The notes: a model not told the origin generated them from the sequence alone. A DNA stretch of 64,000 nt from Bosea sp. F3-2 (GCF_008253865.1 NZ_CP042331.1:806001-870000), one strand, 5' to 3'. Shown: positions 47,205 to 57,091, numbered from the stretch's first letter. A program made the numbers and translations.

Positions 47205-48272
47205 ATGTCTCATCGCCTGCACCGTCCCGAATCGCTGCGCGCCCTCGTCCACGACATGGTGGTGAAGGCCGGCTGGACGGAAGCGGAGGCTCGCGAGACC
47301 GCCGACCATCTTGTGCTCGCCAATCTCAGCGGCCATGACAGCCACGGGGTCGGCATGATCCCGCTCTATTTCCAGTCGCTGGCCGACGGCAATCTCAGCC
47401 CGAAATCGCAGCCGCAGGCCCGGGTCGACGCCGCGCCCTTCCTGATCATCGACGGGGCCATCGCGCTCGGCCAGCCGAATGCGCGCAACGCCGTCGACCG
47501 CGCCGTCGCGATGGCCAAGACCGGCGGCGTCGCCATCGTCAACCTGCTCGATTCGCATCATATCGGCCGGATCGGCCACTATGCCGAAGTCGCTGCCGCC
47601 GCCGGACTGATCTCGTTCTTCTGGGTCAATGTCGCCGGCCGGCCGCCGATCGTCGCGCCCTATGCCGCCAAGGAGGCGCGCTTCGGCACCAATCCGCACG
47701 CCATCGGTATCCCCGTCCCCGGCGGCGAGCCGCTCATTCTCGATTTCGCCACGAGCCGCATGGCCCATGGCAAGGCCCGCGTCGCCCTCAACAAGGGCGA
47801 GCAGGTGCCGCCCGGCTACATCATCGATGGCGAAGGCCGGCCGACCACCGATCCGGCCCATGTCTTCGCAAGCCCGGATCATCCGCTGGGAGCGCTGCTG
47901 CCCTTCGGCGACCACAAGGGTGCCGGCCTCTCGCTGATCGCCGAGCTGCTTTCGGCCGGGCTGATGGGCGCCGCCCGCATCGACGAGAAGCCGCAGAAGA
48001 GCTGGATCATCAACTCGCTCTTCGGCGTGATCATCGATCCCGCCCGGCTGGAGCCCAACGAGGAGCTGCGCAAGAGCCGCACCGAAAGCTATCTCGCCTT
48101 CGTGCGTGCGGCGAAGCCGCAGGATCCGGCCAATCCGGTGCTGGCGCCCGGCGACAAAGAGCGCAAGGTCCGGGCCGAGCGCGGCGCCACCGGCATTCCT
48201 CTCGACGACGAGACCTGGTCGCAGATCAAGGCCGCTGCGGCCCGCCACGGCATCGACGCCGAGAGCTACTGA
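47205..48272 (+). CDS. Ldh/malate dehydrogenase-like (YlbC/YiaK family) oxidoreductase
   Basis: 355 residues of the type 2 malate/L-lactate dehydrogenase family, not related to the classical enzymes. Motifs: SGHDSHGVGMIPLY (catalytic His), DSHHIGRIGHYAE, FGTNPHAIGIPVP and PFGDHKGAGLSLIAELL. Members use NAD(P)H to reduce alpha-keto acids such as lactate/malate-type acids, ureidoglycolate or diketogulonate; substrate not assigned. It is followed at once by the YjbR gene (6 bases), so the two are an operon, divergent from sufA. Confidence 0.9.
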   Translation: MSHRLHRPESLRALVHDMVVKAGWTEAEARETADHLVLANLSGHDSHGVGMIPLYFQSLADGNLSPKSQPQARVDAAPFLIIDGAIALGQPNARNAVDRAVAMAKTGGVAIVNLLDSHHIGRIGHYAEVAAAAGLISFFWVNVAGRPPIVAPYAAKEARFGTNPHAIGIPVPGGEPLILDFATSRMAHGKARVALNKGEQVPPGYIIDGEGRPTTDPAHVFASPDHPLGALLPFGDHKGAGLSLIAELLSAGLMGAARIDEKPQKSWIINSLFGVIIDPARLEPNEELRKSRTESYLAFVRAAKPQDPANPVLAPGDKERKVRAERGATGIPLDDETWSQIKAAAARHGIDAESY

Positions 48273-48278
48273 GCCGCC

Positions 48279-48638
48279 ATGTCCCCCCAGGCCTACAACG
48301 CCTTCTGCGCCTCGCTGCCGGCAACGAGCCATGTCGTGCAATGGGGCGGGGCCGATGTCTGGAAGGTCGGCGAGAAGGTCTTCGCCATCGCCCGGCAGCA
48401 GGAGGATGGCGAGATGGCCGTGAGCTTCAAATGCTCAGCCCTCGCCTTCGACATCCTGAGCGAGCAGCCGGGTCTCAGGCCCGCGCCCTATCTCGCTTCG
48501 CGCGGCATGAAGTGGATCCAGTGGCTCACCGACGAGAGCATGCCGGATGATGCCTTGCAGGACTATCTGCGCGAGAGCCACCGCCTCGTCGCCGCCGGGC
48601 TGACGAGGCGGGTGCGCGTCGAGCTCGGGCTCGGCTAG
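48279..48638 (+). CDS. MmcQ/YjbR-family protein
   Basis: 119 residues of the double-wing YjbR fold: CASLPATSHVVQWGGADVWKVGEKVFAIA, ISF-like core AVSFKCSALAFDIL, and WIQWLTDESMPDDALQDYLRESHRLV near the end. The family has a CyaY-like fold and has been called DNA-binding, but function is unsettled. It begins 6 bases after the dehydrogenase stop. Its TAG stop codon is the first codon of an adjoining palindromic repeat. Confidence 0.88.
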   Translation: MSPQAYNAFCASLPATSHVVQWGGADVWKVGEKVFAIARQQEDGEMAVSFKCSALAFDILSEQPGLRPAPYLASRGMKWIQWLTDESMPDDALQDYLRESHRLVAAGLTRRVRVELGLG

Positions 48639-48785
48639 AGCGTTTTCCGATCAGGTTGGGTCACAGAAGCCGTCATTGCGAGGAGCGAAGCGACGAAGCA
48701 ATCCAGGGGCGGCAGAACTCTACATCCCCCTGGATTGCTTCGCTGCGCTCGCAATGACGGGTCAGACTGATCGGAAAAGGCTCTA
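48636..48785. repeat. nested repeat: CGTCATTGCG element inside a TAGAGCGTTTTCCGATCAG palindrome
   Basis: The outer arms TAGAGCGTTTTCCGATCAG (48636-48654) and CTGATCGGAAAAGGCTCTA (48767-48785) are inverted repeats with one mismatch. Between them lies a complete copy 3 of the CGTCATTGCGAG/GCAATCCAGGGG family (48671-48760). The arrangement looks like one repeat having inserted into, or replaced the loop of, another. Confidence 0.85.
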
Positions 48786-48813
48786 ACCAGCACGCCGTCG
48801 CTGGAAACGAACT

Positions 48814-48878
48814 CGTCATTCCGAGCTTGATGATGGATTCCGGATCGGCGCCGCTATCGCGGCTTGTCCGGAATGACG
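48814..48878. repeat. palindromic repeat, CGTCATTCCG/GGATTCCG family, copy 2 (short)
   Basis: A 65-bp relative of the element at 18886-18991, with ends CGTCATTCCGAGC and TTGTCCGGAATGACG. It lies just after the nested repeat and before the convergent phzF-like gene. Confidence 0.75.
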
Positions 48879-48900
48879 TGGGCGCAAGGGTGGGCAGATT

Positions 48901-49788
48901 CTAAAGCAGCGCCTCGCCGCGGAACATCGGCGCGCAGGCACCGCCGACGCGGGAGCGGTAGCCATCCGCAGCCCGGCGCGAGGTGACATTCAGCAGGCTC
49001 GGCCGACCCATCTCGACGCCCTGGGTGATCGTATAGGCCGCCTCGTCGCCGCCATCGAGCGAGAGCAGCAAAGCGCCAAGCGTTGCGCTGGCGCTTCCGG
49101 TCGCGGGGTCTTCCCAGGTGCCGGCCAGCGGCGCAAACATCCGTGCGCGGATCGTGTTGCCGTCACGCGCATAAAGGAACAGCGAGAGCCGCCCTTGCAG
49201 CTCGGCATGCTGGTTTTCCAGCCTGCGGAACGCAGGGAGGTCCGGCGCCGCGCCAGCCAGCGCGCCTGAGGCGACCTGCGCCAGCACGAACTTGACGCCG
49301 AGCGAGGCCTGGACTGGTTTGTGCGCGGCCGTGACGATATCGCCAGGCTGTAGCCCGGCGCAGGCGGCGATGCCTTCCGCCGGCAATTCGATGTCGAGCG
49401 AGAGCGCCTGCGGTGCGGCGATGACGGCGCCCGTCACTGCGCCTGCCGCATTCCGCTCCACCGCGATCTCGACGAGGCCGGCCATCTGCTCGAAGCGCAG
49501 CACGCCGTTGCGATCCCGCCCATGGCGCGCCAGCACGCAGGCGGTGCCGACATTGGGGTGACCGGCGAAGGGCATCTCGGCCGTGCGATGGAAGATGCGG
49601 ACGCGTGCGTCGTTGGCCGGATCATCCGGCGGCAGGACGAAGGTCGTCTCGCTGTAGTTCATCTCCGCCGCCAGCGCCTGCATCTGGGCATCGGAGAGAC
49701 CGCGCGCATCGGTGAAGACGGCGAGCGGATTGCCGCCGAAGGGCTTGTCGGTAAAGACGTCGACGGTTTCGTAGGGATAGCTGGGCAT
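48901..49788 (-). CDS. PhzF-family isomerase-like protein
   Basis: 295 residues with the two-domain diaminopimelate epimerase-like fold of PhzF. Family hallmarks: DVFTDKPFGGNPLAVF, the catalytic Glu47 in NYSETTFVLP, GHPNVGTA and DPATGSASATLG. Known relatives catalyse isomerisation in phenazine synthesis, but most, like this one, occur without phenazine genes and have unknown substrates. ATG at 49788 (MPSYPYETVDVF) is favoured; the frame begins 4 codons earlier. Confidence 0.92.
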   Translation of the reverse strand: MPSYPYETVDVFTDKPFGGNPLAVFTDARGLSDAQMQALAAEMNYSETTFVLPPDDPANDARVRIFHRTAEMPFAGHPNVGTACVLARHGRDRNGVLRFEQMAGLVEIAVERNAAGAVTGAVIAAPQALSLDIELPAEGIAACAGLQPGDIVTAAHKPVQASLGVKFVLAQVASGALAGAAPDLPAFRRLENQHAELQGRLSLFLYARDGNTIRARMFAPLAGTWEDPATGSASATLGALLLSLDGGDEAAYTITQGVEMGRPSLLNVTSRRAADGYRSRVGGACAPMFRGEALL

Positions 49789-49889
49789 GGCAGGCTCCAC
49801 AGATGGGTGGCGCCTATTCCTGCCAGCGAAGCGTGTTCAGCGCCAATGAAGCAATGAGATGTGTTTCATCAACGCGCCGTCTGCCCTGC

Positions 49890-49988
49890 CGTCATTGCGA
49901 GGAGCGAAGCGACGAAGCAATCCAGGGGGACTGGGTGAGACGTTCCACCAAGTCCCCCTGGATTGCTTCGCTTCGCTCGCAATGACGG
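49890..49988. repeat. palindromic repeat, CGTCATTGCGAG/GCAATCCAGGGG family, copy 4
   Basis: Ninety-nine bases; halves CCGTCATTGCGAGGAGCGAAG and CTTCGCTCGCAATGACGG with inner AATCCAGGGGGACT/AGTCCCCCTGGATT. It lies between phzF and sufT on the suf strand. Confidence 0.9.
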
Positions 49989-50001
49989 ATGGCGCCGCCC
50001 G

Positions 50002-50400
50002 TCACCACATGTCGAGGGCGACACGCGCCTCGTCGGACATGCGCGACTGATCCCAGGGCGGATCGAAGGTCATGTTGACCGTCACGCCGGCGATGCCCTG
50101 CACCGTGCTGACGGCGTTCTCGACCCAGCCCGGCATCTCGCCGGCGACGGGGCAGCCCGGCGCGGTCAGCGTCATGTCGATGGTGACCTGACGGTCATCG
50201 GCGATATCGACGCGATAGATCAGGCCGAGCTCGTAGATGTCGGCCGGGATCTCGGGGTCATAGACCGTCTTCAGCGCCGCGACGATGTCGTCGGTCAGGC
50301 GATCGATCTCCTCGGGCGGAAGCGACGAACCGGAGCCGACCTGCGGCTCGTTCGGCTTGAAGCCGTCTTCCTTCAACGCGATGGGCTCGGAGGTGGCCAA
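50002..50400 (-). CDS. sufT: SUF system Fe-S assembly protein SufT (DUF59/MIP18 family)
   Basis: 132 residues. The DUF59 core has VYDPEIPADIYELGLIYRVDI and TLTAPGCPVAGEMPGWVE, including the conserved Cys of the APGCP loop. SufT proteins assist iron-sulfur cluster maturation or delivery. It is the last of the contiguous SUF genes here, 119 bases after sufS, with a repeat in the gap (50421-50520). A variable 25-residue N-terminal tail is present. Confidence 0.92.
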   Translation of the reverse strand: MATSEPIALKEDGFKPNEPQVGSGSSLPPEEIDRLTDDIVAALKTVYDPEIPADIYELGLIYRVDIADDRQVTIDMTLTAPGCPVAGEMPGWVENAVSTVQGIAGVTVNMTFDPPWDQSRMSDEARVALDMW

Positions 50401-50420
50401 GGCTCTTGATCCTCGATTGT

Positions 50421-50520
50421 TGGAGCATTCGGCGCTTCTTCAAAGCGCGAAATGCTCCAATTCATTATCTTATCGCATTTTCTTCACGCGAACCGGTATC
50501 CACTTCGCTCGAAAATGCTT
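50421..50520. repeat. dispersed repeat, CGCGAACCGGTATCCACTTC family, copy 2
   Basis: A hairpin GGAGCATTCGGCGC...GCGCGAAATGCTCC at 50422-50458 is followed by the 50-bp element TCGCATTTTCTTCACGCGAACC... also present at 38424-38475. It separates sufS from sufT and reaches to the sufS stop codon. Confidence 0.8.
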
Positions 50521-51773
50521 TACGCGAACAGGCTTTCGGCCTTCCGCAGGGCTTCCACCAGCTTGTCGACCTCTTCCAGCGTATTGTAGAGGCCGAAGGA
50601 GGCACGGCAGGTCGATGTCACCCCATATCGTGCCAAAAGCGGCATGGCGCAATGGGTGCCGGCCCGAACTGCGACACCAGCGCGGTCGATCACCGTCGCG
50701 ACGTCATGGGCATGGGCGCCCTTCAGATCGAAGGCGACGATCGCGCCCTTCTCCTTCGCCTTGCCGAAGATGCGGATGGAGTTCATCTCGCCGAGACGTT
50801 CCATCGCATAGGCGCCGAGCTTGGCTTCATGCGCCGCGATGTTCTCGCGGCCGAGCGCCATCATGTAGTCGAGCGCGGCGCCGAGCCCGACAGCCTCGAC
50901 GATCGCCGGCGTGCCGGCCTCGAAGCGATGCGGCGGGTCGTTATAGGTCACCGTATCCTCGGTCACGGTGACGATCATCTCGCCGCCGCCTTCATAGGGC
51001 GGCAGCTTGTCGAGCCACTCCTTGCGGCCCCAGAGGATACCGGAGCCGGTCGGCCCATAGGTCTTGTGGCCGGTGAAGGCGTAGAAATCGCAACCCAGCG
51101 CCTGCACGTCGACCGGCAGATGCACCGCGCCCTGGCTGCCGTCGACGACGAGCGGGATGCCATGGGCCCGGCAGACCTTCGCCACTTCGGCTATCGGAAC
51201 GATGGTGCCGGTCGCGTTCGACATATGCGTCAGCGACACCACCTTGGTCCGCGGCGAGATCAGCTTCTCGAATTCCTCGATGAGGAAGTTGCCGTCCTCG
51301 TCGATCGGCGCCCATTTCAGCACGGCGCCATGGCGCTCGCGCCAGTAATGCCAGGGCACGATGTTCGAGTGATGCTCGAGGATCGAGACGAGGATCTCGT
51401 CGCCCTCGCCGATGTTCAGGTGGCGCCCGAGCGAGGAAGCGACCGTGTTCAACGCCCCGGTCGAGGAGCGCGTGAAGATGATTTCTTCGAGATGCTTGGC
51501 ATTGAGGAAGCGGCGCGCACTTTCGCGTGCCGCCTCATAGGCTTCGGTCGAAGCGTTCGCGAGATAGTGCAGGCCGCGATGGACGTTGGAATAGTCCTCG
51601 CGCATCAGCTTCGTCATCGCCTCGATCACCACCTCGGGCTTCTGCGCCGAGGCAGCGTTGTCGAGATAGACGAGCGGCTTGCCATAGACCTCGCGCGACA
51701 GGATCGGGAAATCCCGCCTGACGGTCTCGACGTCATAGGGCTTCAGCACGGGCTGGCCGGTGACCGCGTTCAT
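50520..51773 (-). CDS. sufS: cysteine desulfurase SufS (group II)
   Basis: 417 residues. A PLP enzyme that takes sulfur from cysteine for SufBCD. The PLP-binding Lys is in FTGHKTYGPTG, the sulfur-carrying Cys in TSTCRASFG; LEHHSNIVPW and VVDGSQGAVH (with the PLP-ring Asp) fit SufS/CsdA-type (class II) enzymes. Two bases separate its start from the tautomerase gene stop, so they are co-translated. No sufE is visible in the window. Confidence 0.96.
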   Translation of the reverse strand: MNAVTGQPVLKPYDVETVRRDFPILSREVYGKPLVYLDNAASAQKPEVVIEAMTKLMREDYSNVHRGLHYLANASTEAYEAARESARRFLNAKHLEEIIFTRSSTGALNTVASSLGRHLNIGEGDEILVSILEHHSNIVPWHYWRERHGAVLKWAPIDEDGNFLIEEFEKLISPRTKVVSLTHMSNATGTIVPIAEVAKVCRAHGIPLVVDGSQGAVHLPVDVQALGCDFYAFTGHKTYGPTGSGILWGRKEWLDKLPPYEGGGEMIVTVTEDTVTYNDPPHRFEAGTPAIVEAVGLGAALDYMMALGRENIAAHEAKLGAYAMERLGEMNSIRIFGKAKEKGAIVAFDLKGAHAHDVATVIDRAGVAVRAGTHCAMPLLARYGVTSTCRASFGLYNTLEEVDKLVEALRKAESLFA

Positions 51774-51775
51774 CC

Positions 51776-51982
51776 TCACGCCTTTCCGGTACCGGGCTGC
51801 CGGTCGGCGACGAGCGCGCCGGCATGCCCCCAATGCTCTCGCTCGATCTCCTGGATCACAATATGGGTATTCTGCGGGTTCTTGCCGAGCACGCGCACCA
51901 GCGTCTCGGTGAACTCCTTGACGATCTGCGCCTTCTGCTCGCGCGTCGCGCCCTTGGTGATCTGGAGATTGATGTAGGGCAT
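51776..51982 (-). CDS. 4-oxalocrotonate tautomerase family protein
   Basis: 68 residues. After Met removal, Pro1 (MPYINLQITKG) would be the catalytic base of tautomerases. The rest (REQKAQIVKEFTETLVRVLGKNPQNTHIVIQEI) matches the beta-alpha-beta subunit of this superfamily, with a shortish C-terminal extension. Its ATG overlaps the sufD stop (ATGA) and its stop is 2 bases from sufS, so it is a true member of the SUF operon. Its role in cluster assembly, if any, is not known. Confidence 0.9.
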   Translation of the reverse strand: MPYINLQITKGATREQKAQIVKEFTETLVRVLGKNPQNTHIVIQEIEREHWGHAGALVADRQPGTGKA

Positions 51983-53331
51983 CAGACGGTGCTCACCTCG
52001 GAAGCGGCCTCGCGGGCCTGAAGCCAGGCCTCGACCTCGGCCATCACCAGATCGCGCACGGTCTCGTCGGCGATGAACTCGGCCACCTCGCCAGCGAAGG
52101 CCTGCAGCACCAGCGCCTCGGCCTGCGGCCGCGGCAGGCCGCGCGCCATCAGGTAGAAGAGCTGGTCGCCGTCGATCTGCGCGACGGTGGCGCCGTGGCC
52201 GCAGACGACGTCGTCGGCGAAGATCTCGAGCTCCGGCTTGTTGAACATCGCGGCGCCGTCGTTCAGCAGCAGCGCGTTGCTCTTCATGCTGCCATCGGTC
52301 TTCTGCGCATGCGGGCGCACGATGACCTTGCCCTGGAAGACGCCGGAAGCCTCGCCGCCAGCGATCGTCTTGAACAGCTCGCGGCTCGTGCCGTGCGGCA
52401 CCTCATGATCGACGATCAGCGTGACGTCCGAATGCTCCGAGCCGCCGAGCAGGTTGACGCCGCGCAGGCCGATCTCGCTGTGCTCGCCGGCGAAGCGAAT
52501 GAAATGCTGCTGACGCAGCGTGCCCGCCTTGGCGACGAGCGCGAAGGAGTCGAACTTGGCGTGGGCGCCAACCGTAGCCAGCAGGCTCTGCACCTGCACG
52601 CTCGCGGCAGCCTGCCGCGTGACGAGGCGGATATGCTGGATCTCGCTCTCGTCGCCGGTCTCGAAGACGATGGCGCCACTGATCTGCTGCGCGGCGGAGC
52701 CCGCCGCTTCGCTGACCTCGACGATCGTGCCCTTGGCGCCCTTGCCGGCGAGCACGACCGAGCGATGGAACACCGCCTGCTCTTCCTCACCCGAAACCAG
52801 CGAGACGATCACGACGGGCTGCTCGAGCTCGACGCCCTCGGCGATCTCGACGAAGACACCGTCGCGCATCAGCGCGGTGTTGAGCATCAGGCCGGTGTCG
52901 TCGTTGCCGACCGAGGGGCCGGCGAGGATGCGGGTCAGGTCCTCGCGCGGCGAGACCAGCGCATCGGCGAGCGACTGCACCGAGACGCCCTCGGGGATCG
53001 CGTCGAGCGTAGACAGCTCCGGCGCGAAGGCGCCGTCGACCAGCACGAGGCGCAGGCCGTCGAGCTGCAGCTCGCCAAGCCGTGCCTTCACTGCCTCGGT
53101 GGCAGCCGCGCTGTCAGCGAGCGGACGCGCCTCACGCAGCAGCGTGCGCAGATCGGTATAGCGCCAGGATTCGAGCCGGCGATGCGGCAGGCCCTTGGCC
53201 TCGAAGCCGGCGAAGGCGTCCTCGCGCAGCTTGCGCACGGCCGGGCCACCCGGCAGCTCGGCCTTGCTGTCGGCATATTGCTGGATGAGCTGCTGCTCAG
53301 CCGCCGTCTTCAGCGGGGTGACGATAGCCAT
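51982..53331 (-). CDS. sufD: Fe-S cluster assembly scaffold subunit SufD
   Basis: 449 residues. The C-terminal SufB/SufD beta-helix is clear: RGVNLLGGSEHSDVTLIVDHEVPHGTSRELFK, GVFQGKVIVRPHAQKTDGSMKSNALLL, and CGHGATVAQIDGDQLFYLMARGL. The N-terminal third is variable and helical, with WRYTDLRTL. Its ATG shares one base with the TAA of sufC (TAATG). SufD, with SufB and the ATPase SufC, forms the scaffold for cluster building. Confidence 0.96.
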   Translation of the reverse strand: MAIVTPLKTAAEQQLIQQYADSKAELPGGPAVRKLREDAFAGFEAKGLPHRRLESWRYTDLRTLLREARPLADSAAATEAVKARLGELQLDGLRLVLVDGAFAPELSTLDAIPEGVSVQSLADALVSPREDLTRILAGPSVGNDDTGLMLNTALMRDGVFVEIAEGVELEQPVVIVSLVSGEEEQAVFHRSVVLAGKGAKGTIVEVSEAAGSAAQQISGAIVFETGDESEIQHIRLVTRQAAASVQVQSLLATVGAHAKFDSFALVAKAGTLRQQHFIRFAGEHSEIGLRGVNLLGGSEHSDVTLIVDHEVPHGTSRELFKTIAGGEASGVFQGKVIVRPHAQKTDGSMKSNALLLNDGAAMFNKPELEIFADDVVCGHGATVAQIDGDQLFYLMARGLPRPQAEALVLQAFAGEVAEFIADETVRDLVMAEVEAWLQAREAASEVSTV

Positions 53332-54083
53332 TACGCCGCCTCCCCATAGGAGGCATAGCCGCTCTTCTCGAGCTCCAGAGCCAGCTCCTTGCCGCCCGTC
53401 CTCACGATCTTGCCCTGCGACATGACGTGGACGGTGTCTGGCACGATGTGATCGAGCAGGCGCTGATAGTGGGTGATGACGAGGAAGCCGCGGCTCTTGT
53501 CGCGCAGCGCGTTGACGCCCTCGGCAACGATGCGCAGCGCGTCGATGTCGAGGCCGGAATCGGTCTCGTCGAGGATGCACATGGACGGCGAAAGCAGAGC
53601 CATCTGAAGGATTTCCATGCGCTTCTTCTCACCGCCCGAGAAGCCGACATTGAGCGGCCGGCGCAGCATATCCCTGGCGATGCTGAGCTTGTCGGCGGCG
53701 GCGTTGACCTGCTTGATGAAGTCCGGCGTCAGCAGCTCGTCCTGCCCACGCGCCTTGCGCTGGGCGTTCATCGCCGCCTTCAGGAAAGTCATGGTGGCGA
53801 CGCCAGGGATCTCCAGCGGGTACTGGAACGCGAGGAAGATGCCGGCGGCGGCGCGGGCATCGGCCTCCATTTCCAGCACGTTCTCGCCATTGAGCAGGAT
53901 CTCGCCGTCGAGAACCTCATAGTCCTCCTTGCCGGCGATGACATAGGAGAGCGTCGACTTGCCGGAGCCGTTCGGCCCCATGATGGCGGCGACCTCGCCG
54001 TCGTTCACGGTGAGGTTGAGGCCGTTGATGATCTGCTTGTCTTCGTCGGCGATCTTGACGACCAGATTGCGGATTTCGAGCAT
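53331..54083 (-). CDS. sufC: Fe-S cluster assembly ATPase SufC
   Basis: 250 residues, an ABC ATPase without membrane parts. Walker A GPNGSGKST, the signature region FSGGEKKRMEILQM, and Walker B CILDETDSGLDIDAL with the SufC-type sequence are present. It powers conformational change in SufBCD. The gene starts 112 bases after sufB; the gap contains a palindromic repeat (54106-54193). It is fused by one-base overlap to sufD. Confidence 0.98.
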   Translation of the reverse strand: MLEIRNLVVKIADEDKQIINGLNLTVNDGEVAAIMGPNGSGKSTLSYVIAGKEDYEVLDGEILLNGENVLEMEADARAAAGIFLAFQYPLEIPGVATMTFLKAAMNAQRKARGQDELLTPDFIKQVNAAADKLSIARDMLRRPLNVGFSGGEKKRMEILQMALLSPSMCILDETDSGLDIDALRIVAEGVNALRDKSRGFLVITHYQRLLDHIVPDTVHVMSQGKIVRTGGKELALELEKSGYASYGEAA

Positions 54084-54105
54084 GTTCGTGTCCAGTGTTC
54101 TGTCG

Positions 54106-54193
54106 CGTCATGCTCGGCCCTGTGCCGAGCATCCACGACTTGAGCATTCGAAAGAAAGACGTGGATGGTCGGGACAAGCCCGACCATGACGGG
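54106..54193. repeat. palindromic repeat, GTCATGCTCGG/GACGTGGATGG family, copy 2
   Basis: Opens CGTCATGCTCGGCCC and closes CGACCATGACGG; inner ATCCACGACTT/GACGTGGAT inverted. It is the same family as 27684-27816. It lies inside the suf operon, between sufB and sufC, where it could act as an RNA hairpin that tunes the relative level of the downstream genes. Confidence 0.85.
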
Positions 54194-54195
54194 TC

Positions 54196-55668
<1,473 letters not shown>

Positions 55669-55727
55669 GTTCAGTCTCCTGTCGCGGGTTCAAGGCCCGC
55701 CGGTTCAGTCTTCGTGTTGCGGAACGC

Positions 55728-56930
55728 TCAGGCGGCAGCCCGGGCGTTCCGATCGGTATCCGCGGCCACGAGCTTGCCGTAGGCCGCGAGGAAAAGATCG
55801 ATATCCGCCTCGCAGGTGGTCCATCCGAGCGAGGCCCGCAAGGCCCCCGCGCTCATGGCGGGATCGATTTTCATTGCGTCGAGCACATGCGAGCGCTTGA
55901 CCTTGCCCGAAGAGCAGGCCGAACCCGAGGACAGCGCGGCCCCGGCCAGATCGAGCTTGATCAGCACGGTCTCGGCCTTGAGGCCCGGCGTCGCGAAGGC
56001 GCTGGTGTTGGGCAGGCGCGGTGCCGCCTGGCCGAAAATTGCCGTCTCCGGCGAGAGAGCCGCCAGCCCTGCTTCCAGCCGGTCACGCAGGCGTGCAAGC
56101 CGCTCCGCTTCATCAGTCAGAAGCTTGCGCGCGACTTCAGCCGCTGCGCCGAAGCCGATGATTCCCGGCAGGTTTTCGGTTCCGGCGCGCCAGCCGCGCT
56201 CCTGCCCGCCGCCGCGCATCGGCTTGTCGGCGAGTTCGAGTGCGCCGGTGCGGAAGATGATGGCGCCGACGCCCTTCGGCCCGCCGATCTTATGCGCCGA
56301 GAGCGTCAGCACGTCGGCGCCCAGCGCCATGATGTCGATTGCGATCTTGCCGGCCGCCTGCACGGCGTCGCTGTGCAGCAGGCCGCCATGGCGATGCACG
56401 ATCTCGGCCGCCTCGGTGATCGGCTGGATGACTCCGGTTTCGTTGTTGGCGAGATGGATCGAGACCAGCGCCCGTGCGCCGGGGTGATCCGCCACGAAGC
56501 GTGCGAGCCGTTCGTCGAGCCAGGCGAGATCGAGCAGACCGTTCCCGTCGACCGGGATCGCCTCGGCCGCCCCGGCCGGGAAACGGTGCCCGTCGCGTAC
56601 ACAGGCATGCTCGCTCGCGCTGTGGAGCAAAAGCGTAGCAGGCGTACGAACGCAGTCGCGGCCTCCATCGCAATCCATCAGGCTGGGCGAAAGCACCGTG
56701 ACATTGGCCTCGGTGCCGCCGCTGGTGAACACGACATTCGAAGCCTTGGCCCCGACGAGCGCTGCGACCTGCTCGCGCGCCCGCTCCAGCGCGCCGCGCG
56801 CAGCCCGACCCTCACCATGGACGGAGGACGGATTGCCCGGCAGCGAAAGCGCATGTGCGACCGCATCCATCACCTCCGGTCGGACCGGGGTGGTGGCGTT
56901 GTGGTCGAGATAGGCGCGTCCCGCCGTCAC
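55728..56930 (-). CDS. cysteine desulfurase, NifS/IscS-like (group I)
   Basis: 400 residues. Class I features: YLDHNATTPVRPEV at the start, HSASEHACV, PLP Lys in LSAHKIGGPKG, and the active Cys in SSGSACSSGK on the long loop. It heads the SUF operon, which already has sufS, giving two desulfurases of different groups. A GTG at 56930 with GGAGGAGG upstream is preferred; an ATG at 56990 is in frame but would place the ribosome site inside the gene. An Irr-type iron box lies about 160 bases upstream. Confidence 0.9.
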   Translation of the reverse strand: MTAGRAYLDHNATTPVRPEVMDAVAHALSLPGNPSSVHGEGRAARGALERAREQVAALVGAKASNVVFTSGGTEANVTVLSPSLMDCDGGRDCVRTPATLLLHSASEHACVRDGHRFPAGAAEAIPVDGNGLLDLAWLDERLARFVADHPGARALVSIHLANNETGVIQPITEAAEIVHRHGGLLHSDAVQAAGKIAIDIMALGADVLTLSAHKIGGPKGVGAIIFRTGALELADKPMRGGGQERGWRAGTENLPGIIGFGAAAEVARKLLTDEAERLARLRDRLEAGLAALSPETAIFGQAAPRLPNTSAFATPGLKAETVLIKLDLAGAALSSGSACSSGKVKRSHVLDAMKIDPAMSAGALRASLGWTTCEADIDLFLAAYGKLVAADTDRNARAAA

Positions 56931-57069
56931 GATCCTGCCTCCTCCATCATCATTGCCTGGCTCGTCGATACGAAATGCTTGAAATCGCACCTGTGCGCCG
57001 TGCTATAGCCGCCCATCCGAACCGGCCGGAACGGTCGAAACGCGGTTCGCTCAGGCGATCCATCGTTTT

Positions 57070-57084
57070 GTTCCCGACTTGTTC
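57070..57084. promoter_or_regulatory. LexA-like box between suf and hydrolase genes
   Basis: GTTCCCGACTTGTTC fits GTTC-N7-GTTC exactly, but the spacer is less T-rich than that at ssb. About two such matches would be expected by chance in a window of this size, so only its promoter position speaks for it. Confidence 0.35.
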
Positions 57085-57091
57085 ACGGCTG

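Noticed and set aside
50406..51977. 523-codon frame antisense to sufS
   Set aside because: A shadow of sufS, starting in a repeat.
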